This document shows, piece by piece, positions 1-7,847 of a stretch of DNA of 45,031 nt (positions are counted from its first letter, which is position 1; each line of letters begins with the position of its first letter). The notes below the pieces were generated by a model. That model saw only the letters and a program-made list of their open reading frames with translations, had not been told where the DNA came from and made no database searches. This DNA is from an uncultured Sphingomonas sp. (GTDB lineage: Bacteria; Pseudomonadota; Alphaproteobacteria; Sphingomonadales; Sphingomonadaceae). Location: the NCBI RefSeq assembly GCF_913777625.1, contig NZ_CAJYTI010000031.1, positions 1-45,031 of the forward strand, given 5' to 3'. The position numbers and the translations under genes are program-made.

Positions 1-1276
1 TACACGCCCGGCACCCCAGCCCGATCGGCGCGGCGCGGCCGGCCAGGTCCACGCCGCGCGCCGCCGCCAGCGTCCCCGCCTCCGCCGCCGGCAGGCCCAG
101 CGCGATCACGAAGCGCGGGCGCACGCCCCCGGGTGCACCCCCATGCGGATGCACGCAGCGCGCGATGGTGAAGGCGCGCGCGCCGTCCTCCAGCTCGACG
201 AGCTGCACCGCCGTCTCGTCGGTCCGCGCAAAGGCGTCATAGGCGTTCCACAAGGGGCACGGCACCGCCGCCTCGACCAGCGCCGATCCGCTGGCGCCGG
301 CATAGCGTTTCGAGACCTGCCCCGCGCGATCGAACCGCATCAGGAAGAAGCTCAGCCCCCGCGCGCCCACCCGCTGCAGTGTCGTCAGCCGGTGCGCGAC
401 CTGCGCCGCGCTCGCGCCGAAGCGCCGCTGGAGCAGCTCCAGGTCATAGCCGCTCGCCTCGCACGCGCGCAGGAAACGGGCATAGGGCATCGTCACCGCC
501 GCGGCGAAATAGGCGGTGAGATGGCGGCGGAACGGGCGTTCGGCGGCGCGGTCCAGCCCGGCGCCGCGGACCAGCGCCTCGATCTCGTCGCGCGCCTCCA
601 CCGCCAGCTGCTCGGCCAGCGCAAAGGCGCGCGCGCTGGGATCGAGCGCCTCGGAGAGCTGCAATTGCCGCGCATGCAGGTCCAGCCGTTTCAGGGCATC
701 GCCCATCACCTCGGCGGGCAGGATGCGCACGGCGAGCTGGTGCTTCACCCGCAGCCGATCGGCCATCGCGCCATAGGGCTCGCCGGCCATGCGCAGTTCG
801 TCGGCCAGCGCCTCGCCGGCGGCGTCGAGATCGGCGAAATGGTTGCGCCAGCGCTCGATCGCGCGGCGGACCTGGGGGCCGGGATCCTGCGCGGCGCCGG
901 GGAGCGGGGCGGCGGCGCTGCCCATCCGGTCATAGGCGCGGGCAAAGGCCTCGGCCCCGTCGGGCGCGCCGGCCAGCCATTCCTCGAGCTGGTGGCGATC
1001 GATGGCGAGATCGGCGAAGAGCGGGTCGGCCAGCCGCCGCCGCAGCGCCTCGGCCCCGCCGCCGGGCTCGGCCGCGGCGAGGCGGCGGGGGTCGAAGTCA
1101 TAGGTCTCGGCCAGCTTGAGCATCAGCGCGGCGGAGATCGGCCGCTGGTTGCGTTCGACCAGGTTGAGATAGCTGGGCGAAATCTCCAGCGCCTGCGCCA
1201 TCGCCGCCTGGCTGACGCCGAGCTGGAAGCGCAGCCGCCGGATGGCGTGCCCGGCGAAGAGTTTGCGTTCGGCCAT
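1..1276 (-). CDS. XRE-family regulator, ScfR/RamB type (partial, C-terminus off window)
   Basis: Reading leftward from the ATG at 1276, 425 codons stay open and run off the window. Residues about 8-62 are an XRE helix-turn-helix (IRRLRFQLGVSQAAMAQAL, then SYLNLVERNQRPIS). The distal half has blocks typical of the short-chain fatty acyl regulator family (DUF2083): YFAAAVTMPYARFL, HRLTTLQRVGARG, and a C-terminal GLGCRAC that begins the usual cysteine cluster. Relatives (RamB, ScfR, MccR) control acetate and propionate metabolism, often isocitrate lyase. The divergent position against aceA supports that role here. The ligand and the direction of regulation are inference. About 40-50 residues are probably missing off the edge. 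Confidence 0.85.
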   Translation of the reverse strand, partial: MAERKLFAGHAIRRLRFQLGVSQAAMAQALEISPSYLNLVERNQRPISAALMLKLAETYDFDPRRLAAAEPGGGAEALRRRLADPLFADLAIDRHQLEEWLAGAPDGAEAFARAYDRMGSAAAPLPGAAQDPGPQVRRAIERWRNHFADLDAAGEALADELRMAGEPYGAMADRLRVKHQLAVRILPAEVMGDALKRLDLHARQLQLSEALDPSARAFALAEQLAVEARDEIEALVRGAGLDRAAERPFRRHLTAYFAAAVTMPYARFLRACEASGYDLELLQRRFGASAAQVAHRLTTLQRVGARGLSFFLMRFDRAGQVSKRYAGASGSALVEAAVPCPLWNAYDAFARTDETAVQLVELEDGARAFTIARCVHPHGGAPGGVRPRFVIALGLPAAEAGTLAAARGVDLAGRAAPIGLGCRAC

Positions 1277-1297
1277 GGTTCGTCGCGCTCCTTCTTC

Positions 1298-1429
1298 GAT
1301 CCTCCCCGGCACGGGGAGGGGACCAGCCGCAGGCTGGTGGAGGGGGACCGCAGCGGGCGAGTCCCTCGTGGCGATCCCCCTCCACCACCGCCTGCGGCGG
1401 CGGTCCCCCTCCCCGTTCCGGGGAGGATC
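1298..1429. repeat. 132-bp palindromic element with 21-bp terminal inverted repeats
   Basis: Bases 1298-1318 and 1409-1429 are inverted copies matching at 20 of 21 positions. Inside lie further complementary blocks (GGTGGAGGGGGACCGC-like against GCGGTCCCCCTCCACC). The same C-rich/G-rich design recurs near 6536-6650 and 44386-44529, each time in a gap just before a gene. It looks like a REP or MITE-type interspersed element. No transposase lies inside it. Confidence 0.7.
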
Positions 1430-1444
1430 TAGGGGTGTCCTACA

Positions 1445-1483
1445 CTTTGCGTTCTTGCTACGTTCCTAGCAAAGAGCCGCAAA
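1445..1483. promoter_or_regulatory. Candidate operator between scfR-like gene and aceA
   Basis: TTGCTA (1455-1460) and TAGCAA (1467-1472) form a perfect inverted repeat with a 6-base spacer. Flanking it are CTTTGC (1445-1450), GCAAAG (1469-1474) and another GCAAA (1479-1483). RamB-type regulators are known to bind TTTGCAAA-like sites, so this is the most plausible binding site for the divergent regulator. That assignment is inference. Further on, GCCTGAAC (1576-1583) and GTTCAGGC (1606-1613) form a separate 8-bp inverted repeat just before the aceA ribosome-binding site. Confidence 0.45.
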
Positions 1484-1633
1484 CCATCTGTAAATACTTT
1501 ACACCACAACAAGGAGACCCCGCAACCCACCACACACCTACACCCTGTGCGAAGACGAAGTTGAATTCCCCGAACGCCTGAACTTCCTAAACTTAGCCAC
1601 ACAAGGTTCAGGCAGTCAGTCAAGGAATTCACA

Positions 1634-2923
1634 ATGTCCCAGCCGCTTGGTTTCGAGGATCTCGTCCCCGCCCCTGCCGGGCGATTCGACGGCATCCAGC
1701 GCCCCTACACCGCCGCCGATGTCGCCAGGCTGCGCGGCTCGCTGCCGGTGGAGCACACGCTGGCCCGCCGCGGCGCGCTCAAGCTGTGGGAGCTGCTGCG
1801 CACCGAGGACTATGTCCATGCCCTCGGCGCGCTGTCGGGCAACCAGGCGATGCAGATGGTCCGCGCGGGGCTCAAGGCGATCTACCTGTCGGGCTGGCAG
1901 GTCGCGGCGGATGCCAATACCGCCGGGCAGATGTATCCCGATCAGTCGCTCTACCCGGCCAATGCCGGGCCCGAGCTGGCACGGCGGATCAACGCGACGC
2001 TCCAGCGCGCCGACCAGATCGAGCATCTGGAAGGCGGCGCGACGCGCGACTGGTTCGCGCCGATCGTCGCCGATGCAGAAGCCGGCTTCGGCGGGCCGCT
2101 CAACTGCTTCGAGATCATGAAGGCGTACATCGCGGCAGGTGCGTCGGGCGTGCATTACGAGGACCAGCTCGCCAGCGAGAAGAAGTGCGGCCATCTCGGC
2201 GGCAAGGTGCTGATCCCCACCCAGGCGCACATCCGCAACCTCGATGCGGCGCGGCTGGCGGCGGATGTGTGCGGTGTCCCCACGGTGATCTGCGCCCGCA
2301 CCGATGCGGAATCGGCGCGGCTGATCACCTCGGACGTGGATGAAAGGGACCACCAGTTCCTCACCGGCGAGCGGACGCCCGAGGGCTTCTTCCGGCTGAA
2401 GGAGGGGACGGGCGTCGATCACTGCATCCAGCGCGGGCTGGCGTTCGCAGCCCATGCCGACCTGCTGTGGTGGGAGACGTCGAAGCCCAATCTCGACGAC
2501 GCCCGCCGCTTCGCCGAGGCGATCAAGAAGCAGCATCCGAACAAGATGCTGGCGTACAATTGCTCGCCCAGCTTCAACTGGGAGAAGAATCTGGACAAGG
2601 ACGATATCGCCCGCTTCCAGCGCGAGATCGGCGCGATGGGGTACAAGTTCCAGTTCGTCACCCTCGCCGGCTTCCACAGCCTCAACTACGGCATGTACGA
2701 GCTGGCGCGCGGCTATCGGGATCGCGGCATGGCGGCCTATTCGGAGCTGCAGCAGGCCGAATTCGCGGCGGAGACCGAGGGCTATACCGCGACGCGCCAC
2801 CAGCGCGAGGTCGGCACCGGCTATTTCGACGCCATCGCCCAGACGGTGGCGGGGGGCGCCAGTTCCACCACCGCGCTCGCCGAGAGCACCGAAGCCGCCC
2901 AGTTCAATGCACAAGCCGCGTAA
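1634..2923 (+). CDS. aceA: Isocitrate lyase
   Basis: Isocitrate lyase splits isocitrate into glyoxylate and succinate, the first step of the glyoxylate shunt, in the cytoplasm. The 429-residue product has the normal length for the bacterial enzyme. The signature KKCGH lies at residues 183-187, with Cys185 as the catalytic base. The isocitrate/Mg-binding strand [10 protein letters not shown] precedes it, and NCSPSFNW, a family block, follows. The ATG at 1634 has AAGGA seven bases upstream. A 51-codon gene follows 12 bases after the stop and a strong hairpin ends the unit. Malate synthase is not in the window. Regulation by the divergent ScfR-like protein is likely. Confidence 0.97.
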   Translation: MSQPLGFEDLVPAPAGRFDGIQRPYTAADVARLRGSLPVEHTLARRGALKLWELLRTEDYVHALGALSGNQAMQMVRAGLKAIYLSGWQVAADANTAGQMYPDQSLYPANAGPELARRINATLQRADQIEHLEGGATRDWFAPIVADAEAGFGGPLNCFEIMKAYIAAGASGVHYEDQLASEKKCGHLGGKVLIPTQAHIRNLDAARLAADVCGVPTVICARTDAESARLITSDVDERDHQFLTGERTPEGFFRLKEGTGVDHCIQRGLAFAAHADLLWWETSKPNLDDARRFAEAIKKQHPNKMLAYNCSPSFNWEKNLDKDDIARFQREIGAMGYKFQFVTLAGFHSLNYGMYELARGYRDRGMAAYSELQQAEFAAETEGYTATRHQREVGTGYFDAIAQTVAGGASSTTALAESTEAAQFNAQAA

Positions 2924-2935
2924 GGAGAGTATGTG

Positions 2936-3091
2936 ATGACCAACGAACCGCAGCGCAGCCGCGCCGTCTTTTCCACCGAGGATTTCCGCCTGCTCCGCGA
3001 GGCCGTCGGGGCTCATCTGCAGGCGGTGAAGGACAAGCCGGAATCGGTAAAGTTCTCCAACCTCTACCACCGTTTGGGCCGCGTGGCCTGA
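2936..3091 (+). CDS. Small hypothetical protein, 51 aa, in operon with aceA
   Basis: A 51-codon frame starts at an ATG 12 bases after the aceA stop, with AAGGAG in the gap. The product is soluble and charged (begins MTNEPQRSRAVFST, ends SNLYHRLGRVA). It has no signal peptide or membrane segment. The tight spacing, good ribosome-binding site and terminator directly after it (3114-3146) argue that it is translated with aceA. I do not recognise a family and assign no function. A role tied to isocitrate lyase is only suggested by position. Confidence 0.7.
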   Translation: MTNEPQRSRAVFSTEDFRLLREAVGAHLQAVKDKPESVKFSNLYHRLGRVA

Positions 3092-3113
3092 AGTCTTTCC
3101 TGGGGAGGAAAGG

Positions 3114-3146
3114 ATGCCCGCCGGGTTACGTACCCGGCGGGCATTT
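3114..3146 (+). terminator. Terminator of the aceA operon
   Basis: A perfect 13-bp stem (3114-3126 with 3132-3144) has a 5-base loop and is followed by TTTCCC. It lies between the 51-aa gene and the convergent doc gene, so it may act on both strands, although the T-tract is short. Confidence 0.75.
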
Positions 3147-3153
3147 CCCGTGT

Positions 3154-3543
3154 TCAGGCGATGGGCACGGTCCAGCGCCGGAACCAGTCGGTCAGCGCCT
3201 CCACGGTCAGGGCACCGGCCGCCAGTTCCAGGAAGGTGGTCACCAGTTCGATATCGTCACAGGTGAGCGCATGGCCATTGAGGACGAGAAAGGTTTCGCT
3301 GACCACCGCCGCGGTCCGCTTGTTGCCATCGACAAACGGATGGTTGCGGGCAATGCCGTACGCATAGGCGGCCGCAAGCTCGGCAACGTCCGGCGCGCCG
3401 CAGGCGACGAGGTTGATCGGCCGCGCCATCGCGCTTTCCACCATGTTGCGGTCGCGGATGCCACACGCCCCGCCATGCTCTGCAAGCTGCTCGCCATGCG
3501 CGGCGATCGCCACCGCGACATCGACCCAGACCCAGTCGGCCAC
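3154..3543 (-). CDS. doc: Doc-family toxin (Fic fold)
   Basis: The 129-residue product contains the Fic/Doc core HPFVDGNKRT at residues 68-77, matching HxFx(D/N)xNKR. Phage P1 Doc phosphorylates elongation factor Tu and halts translation; the same reaction is likely here but not proven. The start is GTG at 3543, directly after the antitoxin stop (TAA then GTG), so the pair is translationally coupled. The partner is an AbrB/MazE-type protein rather than the classical Phd. All core motif residues are present, so the toxin is probably functional. Confidence 0.9.
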   Translation of the reverse strand: MADWVWVDVAVAIAAHGEQLAEHGGACGIRDRNMVESAMARPINLVACGAPDVAELAAAYAYGIARNHPFVDGNKRTAAVVSETFLVLNGHALTCDDIELVTTFLELAAGALTVEALTDWFRRWTVPIA

Positions 3544-3771
3544 TTACTTCGCCAGTTCGCGCAGCGCCGCTCTCCGGCGTGCCATCACCTCGCGCGCCGC
3601 CTTCATCTGCGCTTCGAAATCCGGGTCGTTCCTGGTCAGCGTCACGCCGCTGTCAGTGTCACTGAGGAACAGCTCGTCCCCCAGCTCGACCCGGAGCCGG
3701 GCGAGGATTTCCTTGGGCAAGATGATACCGGCGGAGTTGCCGATCTTGATGATCTTGAGCGGCTTGGTCAT
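3544..3771 (-). CDS. AbrB/MazE-type antitoxin
   Basis: The 75-residue product has a swapped-hairpin SpoVT/AbrB DNA-binding domain in its first 47 residues (KIIKIGNSAGIILPKEIL). A helical, basic C-terminal tail (residues about 50-75) would bind the toxin. The gene precedes and abuts doc. The ATG at 3771 has no Shine-Dalgarno sequence, and a promoter-like pair ends only six bases upstream, so the message may be leaderless. A palindrome over the -10 element suggests autorepression by this protein or by the toxin-antitoxin complex. Confidence 0.88.
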   Translation of the reverse strand: MTKPLKIIKIGNSAGIILPKEILARLRVELGDELFLSDTDSGVTLTRNDPDFEAQMKAAREVMARRRAALRELAK

Positions 3772-3776
3772 ACGCC

Positions 3777-3806
3777 TGTTATAACATCAGTTCGCACCAC
3801 CTTCAA
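3777..3806 (-). promoter_or_regulatory. Promoter and palindromic operator of the doc toxin-antitoxin pair
   Basis: On the minus strand TTGAAG (plus 3801-3806) is separated by 17 bases from TATAAC (plus 3778-3783). The -10 ends six bases before the antitoxin ATG, placing the transcription start at or near that ATG. The perfect palindrome TGTTATAACA (3777-3786) covers the -10. The -35 lies inside the last codons of the upstream transporter gene. Confidence 0.6.
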
Positions 3807-5250
3807 CGCCGCGCAGCTGCGCCAGCCGGGCGGCATGCTCCGCCTTGCCGAAGGGGAAGCGCCGGTAGAAAAACGCCGCAATGCCGCCGAGCGCCAAATA
3901 GACGGCGCAGAAGATCAGGGTGAACCGGTCGACCACCGCCTCGGGCACCGTCCCCGGCTTGGCGCCGTCCGGGAAGCCCGAGACGCTGAGGATCAGGCCG
4001 GTTGCGAAGATACCGAGCCCGCTCGAGCATTTCTGGACGAAGAAGAAGCCGGCGAAGAACACGCCTTCGGAGCGCCGCCCGGTCTCGACCTCGCTGTGTT
4101 CGACCACATCGGCCAGCATCGAGGCGCCGAGCATGGTCGAGGAAACCGCGAAGGTCGCGTTGACGGTGAAGATGGTGAACAGCACCGGCAGCAGCAGCGG
4201 GTCGCCGGGCGTGGGGAACAGCCCGACGAGGCGGAGGACATAGGGCGCGGCGAGCAGCAGCACTGCGCCGATCAGTGCGATGGTCGCAGCGGTCGGCTTG
4301 CCCAGCCAGCGGGCGAGCCGCGGGGCGATCAGGAAGGCGAGGACGACGCCCAGGAACAGCGTCGCGCCGAGCAGCTGGAAGGCGAGGTTCCCGAAATGCC
4401 AGACATGGGCATAGAGATAGTTGGACATCGAGAAGCTGATGCCCTGTGCCACGAAATAGGCGAGCGCGGCGGTCATCAGCACCAGGAAGGCCGGGTTGCG
4501 CAGCGTGGCGAACAGCTCGGCGATACTCTGGCGGAGCGGCTGGGGCGCAATGTCGACCGGCGGCAGGTTCTTGATCTCGCGGTGCGTGCCCAGCGCCGAG
4601 CCGAGAATCGCCACCACCATCAGCGCCGCTCCGCCGATCGCGAAGCCGGGATAGCCGGCGCGGTCGAACTGGCCGTGTGGCTGGCCGGTCCGCTCGGCGA
4701 GGAACCAGCCATAGGAGAGCATCAGCATCGCCATGCCCCCGCCCCAGCCGAACAGGAAGCGATAGGCCATGATCCGCGTCCGCTCCTCATAGTCGGAGGA
4801 GAGCTCGGGGCTCAGCGCCTGCGAGGGCACCTCGAAGGCGGAAACGGCGGTGCGCACCACCACGGCGGAGACGAACAGCCAGCCGAGCAGCGCGCCCTGC
4901 GACCAGCTGATCGGCGGGTTCCACAGGAACAGCCAGCCGATGGCGATCGGCAGCCAGGCGGCGTACATCCACGGATGGCGCCGGCCCCAGCGGCTCCGCG
5001 TCCGGTCCGAGAGCATGCCGATCGCCGGGTCCACGAACGCGTCGAACAGCAACGCGCACATGATCACGAAGCCGACCTGCGCCGCAGGCAGCCCCACGAC
5101 CTGGTTGTAGAACAGCAGCAGGAAGGTGACGAAGCAGAAGTCCTTCACCCCGTACGCCGCCGCGCCGAAGCCGTACGCAAGCATCGTCGGCGTCGCCACG
5201 CGCCGGCTGGGCGGTACGGGCGGGGTTTCGGCGGTGCGACCGGCCATCAT
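3787..5250 (-). CDS. MFS transporter, glycoside-pentoside-hexuronide (GPH) cation symporter type
   Basis: The 487-residue product is an integral inner-membrane protein with about 12 hydrophobic segments. Early sequence YGFGAAAYGVKDFCFVTFLL and DPAIGMLSDRTRSRWGRRHPW match the MelB/GPH group, which couples sugar or glycoside uptake to H+ or Na+. The substrate cannot be read from sequence. The ATG at 5250 has GGAG six bases upstream; the in-frame ATG at 5262 is an alternative. It is divergent from an acyl-CoA dehydrogenase. The gap holds AAACGCTT (5303-5310), which fits the LacI-family half-core AAnCGnTT and hints at sugar-responsive control. Confidence 0.85.
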   Translation of the reverse strand: MMAGRTAETPPVPPSRRVATPTMLAYGFGAAAYGVKDFCFVTFLLLFYNQVVGLPAAQVGFVIMCALLFDAFVDPAIGMLSDRTRSRWGRRHPWMYAAWLPIAIGWLFLWNPPISWSQGALLGWLFVSAVVVRTAVSAFEVPSQALSPELSSDYEERTRIMAYRFLFGWGGGMAMLMLSYGWFLAERTGQPHGQFDRAGYPGFAIGGAALMVVAILGSALGTHREIKNLPPVDIAPQPLRQSIAELFATLRNPAFLVLMTAALAYFVAQGISFSMSNYLYAHVWHFGNLAFQLLGATLFLGVVLAFLIAPRLARWLGKPTAATIALIGAVLLLAAPYVLRLVGLFPTPGDPLLLPVLFTIFTVNATFAVSSTMLGASMLADVVEHSEVETGRRSEGVFFAGFFFVQKCSSGLGIFATGLILSVSGFPDGAKPGTVPEAVVDRFTLIFCAVYLALGGIAAFFYRRFPFGKAEHAARLAQLRGVEGGAN

Positions 5251-5328
5251 TCTGTTCTCCATTTGCCACCCCGTTACAGGCCACGCACAGCTGCCGCAAA
5301 CGAAACGCTTTGGAAGATCGGGTATGGC

Positions 5329-5356
5329 TTGCGACACGCAGCGCACCCGTTATACC
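5329..5356 (+). promoter_or_regulatory. Possible promoter of the acyl-CoA dehydrogenase gene
   Basis: TTGCGA (5329-5334) and TATACC (5351-5356) are 16 bases apart and about 30 bases before the start codon. Matches to the consensus are moderate, so this is a suggestion only. Confidence 0.3.
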
Positions 5357-5385
5357 TGCCGGCAATTAGAACCGAGAGGATGGCC

Positions 5386-6531
5386 ATGGCCCTCGAACCC
5401 GAGCTGTTCGACGCGCTGATCGACACGGTACGCCGCTTCGTCGCCGAGCGGCTCCGCCCGCTGGAGGCGGAGGTGGAGGCGGCCGATGCGATCCCCGAAC
5501 CTATCGTCGAGGAGATGAAGGCGCTTGGCCTGTTCGGGCTCTCCATCGACGAGGAACATGGTGGCCTCGGCCTCACCATGGCCGAGGAATGCCGGGTGGC
5601 GATCGAGCTGGGGCGGACCACACCCGCCTTCCGCTCGGCCTTCGGCACCAATGTCGGGATCGGCAGCCAGGGGCTGGTGATCGCCGGCACCCCCGAGCAG
5701 AAGGCGCACTGGCTGCCCAAGATCGCCCGCGGCGCGATCATCACCAGCTTTGCGCTCACCGAGCCGGACGTGGGTTCGGATTCGGGCGCCGTGCAGACCC
5801 GTGCGGTGCGCGACGGTGACGTCTATCGGCTGAGCGGCACCAAGCGCTACATCACCAATGCCGACAAGGCGCAGCTGTTCACCGTCATGGCGCGGACCGG
5901 CGAGGAAGCGGGCGGCCGCGGCGTCTCCGCCTTCCTGGTGCCGCGCGACCTGCCCGGCGTCTCGATCGGCGAGCCCGAGAAGAAGATGGGGCAGAAGGGC
6001 GCCCGCGTCGCCGACGTCCGCTTCGACGACGTGCCGGTGCCGGTGGCGAACCGGCTGGGCGCGGAGGGCGAGGGCTTTCGCATCGCGATGCAGGTGCTCG
6101 ATCGCGGGCGGCTGCACATCGCGGCGGTATGCGTGGGCGTCGCCGAGCGGCTGGTCGCCGACTGCGTGGCCTACGCCAGCGAGCGCAAGCAGTTCGGCAA
6201 GCCGATCGCCGAGCACCAGCTGATCCAGGCGATGCTCGCGGATTCGAAGACGGAGGCGCTCGCCGCGCGCGCGCTGGTGCTGGAGACGGCGGCGGCCAAG
6301 GATGCGGGGGCGAACACCACCATGGAGGCGGCGGCGGCCAAGTATTTCGCCAGCGAGATGGTCGGCCGCGTCGCCGATCGGGCGGTGCAGATCTTCGGCG
6401 GCGCCGGGTACATCGCCGATTACGGGATCGAGCGTCTCTACCGCGACGTGCGGCTGTTCCGCATCTACGAGGGCACCAGCCAGATCCAGCAGCTGATCAT
6501 CGCCCGCGAGACGCTGAAGCGGGGTGGATAA
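5386..6531 (+). CDS. Acyl-CoA dehydrogenase
   Basis: This FAD enzyme introduces a trans-2,3 double bond into an acyl-CoA and passes electrons to electron-transfer flavoprotein. The 381-residue length is typical. The flavin-binding signature FALTEPDVGSDSG is near residues 121-133. The C-terminal signature YEGTSQIQ carries the catalytic glutamate at residue 362, the position used by medium- and short-chain dehydrogenases. The ATG at 5386 has GAGAGG six bases upstream; an ATG at 5380 touches that sequence and is less likely. Chain-length specificity cannot be read. The following SDR gene is separated by a palindromic repeat. Confidence 0.93.
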   Translation: MALEPELFDALIDTVRRFVAERLRPLEAEVEAADAIPEPIVEEMKALGLFGLSIDEEHGGLGLTMAEECRVAIELGRTTPAFRSAFGTNVGIGSQGLVIAGTPEQKAHWLPKIARGAIITSFALTEPDVGSDSGAVQTRAVRDGDVYRLSGTKRYITNADKAQLFTVMARTGEEAGGRGVSAFLVPRDLPGVSIGEPEKKMGQKGARVADVRFDDVPVPVANRLGAEGEGFRIAMQVLDRGRLHIAAVCVGVAERLVADCVAYASERKQFGKPIAEHQLIQAMLADSKTEALAARALVLETAAAKDAGANTTMEAAAAKYFASEMVGRVADRAVQIFGGAGYIADYGIERLYRDVRLFRIYEGTSQIQQLIIARETLKRGG

Positions 6532-6535
6532 AAGC

Positions 6536-6650
6536 CCTCTTCCCGCCGGGGAGAGGGTACGGAGAGGGGCAGTCTGCAATACGAACCACAGGGCCGGATC
6601 GGAGAGACTGCCCCTCTCCCCGGCCCTCTCCCCGGAGGGGAGAGGGAGAC
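6536..6650. repeat. GC-rich palindromic repeat between acyl-CoA dehydrogenase and SDR genes
   Basis: Bases 6561-6575 pair perfectly with 6605-6619 (15 bp, 29-base loop). A second hairpin, 6624-6633 with 6637-6646, has a 10-bp stem and 3-base loop, and a third imperfect one starts near 6536. The composition resembles the elements at 1298-1429 and 44386-44529. It could slow transcription into the SDR gene. Confidence 0.6.
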
Positions 6651-6655
6651 AAAGC

Positions 6656-7444
6656 ATGGACGTATCGTCGCTGTTTCGCCTCGATGGACGCGTGGCGCTG
6701 GTTACCGGCGGCTCGCGGGGCATCGGGCGGATGATCGCAGAAGGGTTCGTCGCGTCCGGCGCGAAGGTCTATGTGTCGTCGCGCCGCGCCGACGCCTGCG
6801 AGTCGACCGCCGCCACGCTGGGCCCCAACGCGATTCCGCTGTCGCATGACGTCTCCACGGTCGAGGGTTGCCGGGCCCTTGCCGCCGACCTGGCGGCGCG
6901 GGAGCCGCAGCTCGACATCCTCGTCAACAATGCCGGCGCCGCCTGGGGCGAGCCGTTCGAGAGCTTTCCCGAAAAGGGCTGGGACAAGGTGATGGACCTG
7001 AACGTCAAGTCGCCCTTCTTCCTGACCCAGGCGCTGCACGGCCTGCTCAAGGCGGGCGGCAGCACCGAGCGCCCGGCCAAGGTGATCAACATCACCTCGA
7101 TCGACGGCCAGCGGCTCAATGCCTGGGAAACCTACAGCTACCAGGCATCCAAGGCGGCGCTGATCCACCTCACCCGGCGCATGGCCGCCCGGCTGGTGCG
7201 CGACCAGATCCACGTCACTTCGATCGCCCCCGGCGCCTTTCCCAGCGACATGAACAAGGCCGCGCGGGACCATGGCGGCACCGTCGCCCAGGCGATCCCG
7301 GCCAAGCGCATCGGCGTGGCCGAGGACATGGCGGGCGCCGCGATCTTCCTCGCCGCCCGTGCCGGAGACTATCTGGTGGGAGAAACGGTGACGGTCGACG
7401 GCGGGCTGGTCAATGCGGCCGTGGGCGCCAGCATCGATGGCTGA
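6656..7444 (+). CDS. Short-chain dehydrogenase/reductase
   Basis: The 262-residue product is a classical SDR with a Rossmann fold. It has the cofactor loop TGGSRGIG near residue 20, NNAG near residue 90, and the catalytic pair Tyr162/Lys166 in YQASK with Ser in NITSIDG upstream. The residues around the cofactor loop (SSRRADACEST) suggest NADP(H), by inference. The ending VTVDGGLVNAAVG is usual for 3-oxoacyl-ACP reductase-like (FabG/RhlG) proteins. The physiological substrate is unknown. It follows the acyl-CoA dehydrogenase on the same strand and converges on the VOC gene with a 6-base gap. Confidence 0.9.
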   Translation: MDVSSLFRLDGRVALVTGGSRGIGRMIAEGFVASGAKVYVSSRRADACESTAATLGPNAIPLSHDVSTVEGCRALAADLAAREPQLDILVNNAGAAWGEPFESFPEKGWDKVMDLNVKSPFFLTQALHGLLKAGGSTERPAKVINITSIDGQRLNAWETYSYQASKAALIHLTRRMAARLVRDQIHVTSIAPGAFPSDMNKAARDHGGTVAQAIPAKRIGVAEDMAGAAIFLAARAGDYLVGETVTVDGGLVNAAVGASIDG

Positions 7445-7450
7445 GCGCCG

Positions 7451-7828
7451 TCACAGCCGGTTGGCGACCTCGACCAGATTCTCGTCGGGGTCGTAGAAAT
7501 AGACCGAGCGGATGGGGCCCTGCGCGCCGGTCCGCTCGATCGGCCCCTCGACGATCGCGATGCCCTGTGCGGCAAGATGCGCCATCACCGTCTCGATGGG
7601 CGTGCGGGTCAGCAGGCAGAAGTCGCCAGCGCCGCGCGCGGGGTGCCGGGTGTTGGGATCGACGCCCTTGTGCAGCTGCTGCAGGTTGATCTTCTGGCTG
7701 CCGAAATGGAGGGCGCCCCGCCCCTCGCCCACGCGCTGCGGCGTCATGCCGAGCACGCGGGCATAGAAGGCGAGGCTCGCCTCGACGTCGAGCACGGTGA
7801 GGACCAGATGGTCGATGGCGTCGATCAT
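7451..7828 (-). CDS. VOC-family (glyoxalase/dioxygenase fold) protein
   Basis: The 125-residue product is one vicinal-oxygen-chelate domain (IDHLVLTVLDVEASLAFYARVLGM at the start, read as two beta-alpha-beta-beta-beta modules, with SVYFYDPDENLVEVA at the end). Candidate metal ligands are His8, His near residue 49 and the Glu in NLVEVA. Similar proteins annotated as virulence-type VOC proteins have no proven reaction. The ATG at 7828 is preceded by GGAGG with six bases spacing. It starts 19 bases after the maeB stop on the same strand, so it is probably the second gene of the maeB unit. Confidence 0.85.
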   Translation of the reverse strand: MIDAIDHLVLTVLDVEASLAFYARVLGMTPQRVGEGRGALHFGSQKINLQQLHKGVDPNTRHPARGAGDFCLLTRTPIETVMAHLAAQGIAIVEGPIERTGAQGPIRSVYFYDPDENLVEVANRL

Positions 7829-7847
7829 GCCGGTCCTCCGCCTGCGA

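Noticed and set aside
143..1432. Long plus-strand open frame of 429 codons
   Set aside because: It is antisense to the ScfR-like regulator, whose HTH and DUF2083 blocks are clear. The composition (Arg, Gly, Ala, Gln-rich) is that of a GC-rich shadow frame.
2467..5385. Open frame running into the acyl-CoA dehydrogenase from far upstream
   Set aside because: The upstream 970 codons are a shadow across aceA, doc/abrB and the transporter. The family N-terminus begins at 5386 with its own ribosome site.
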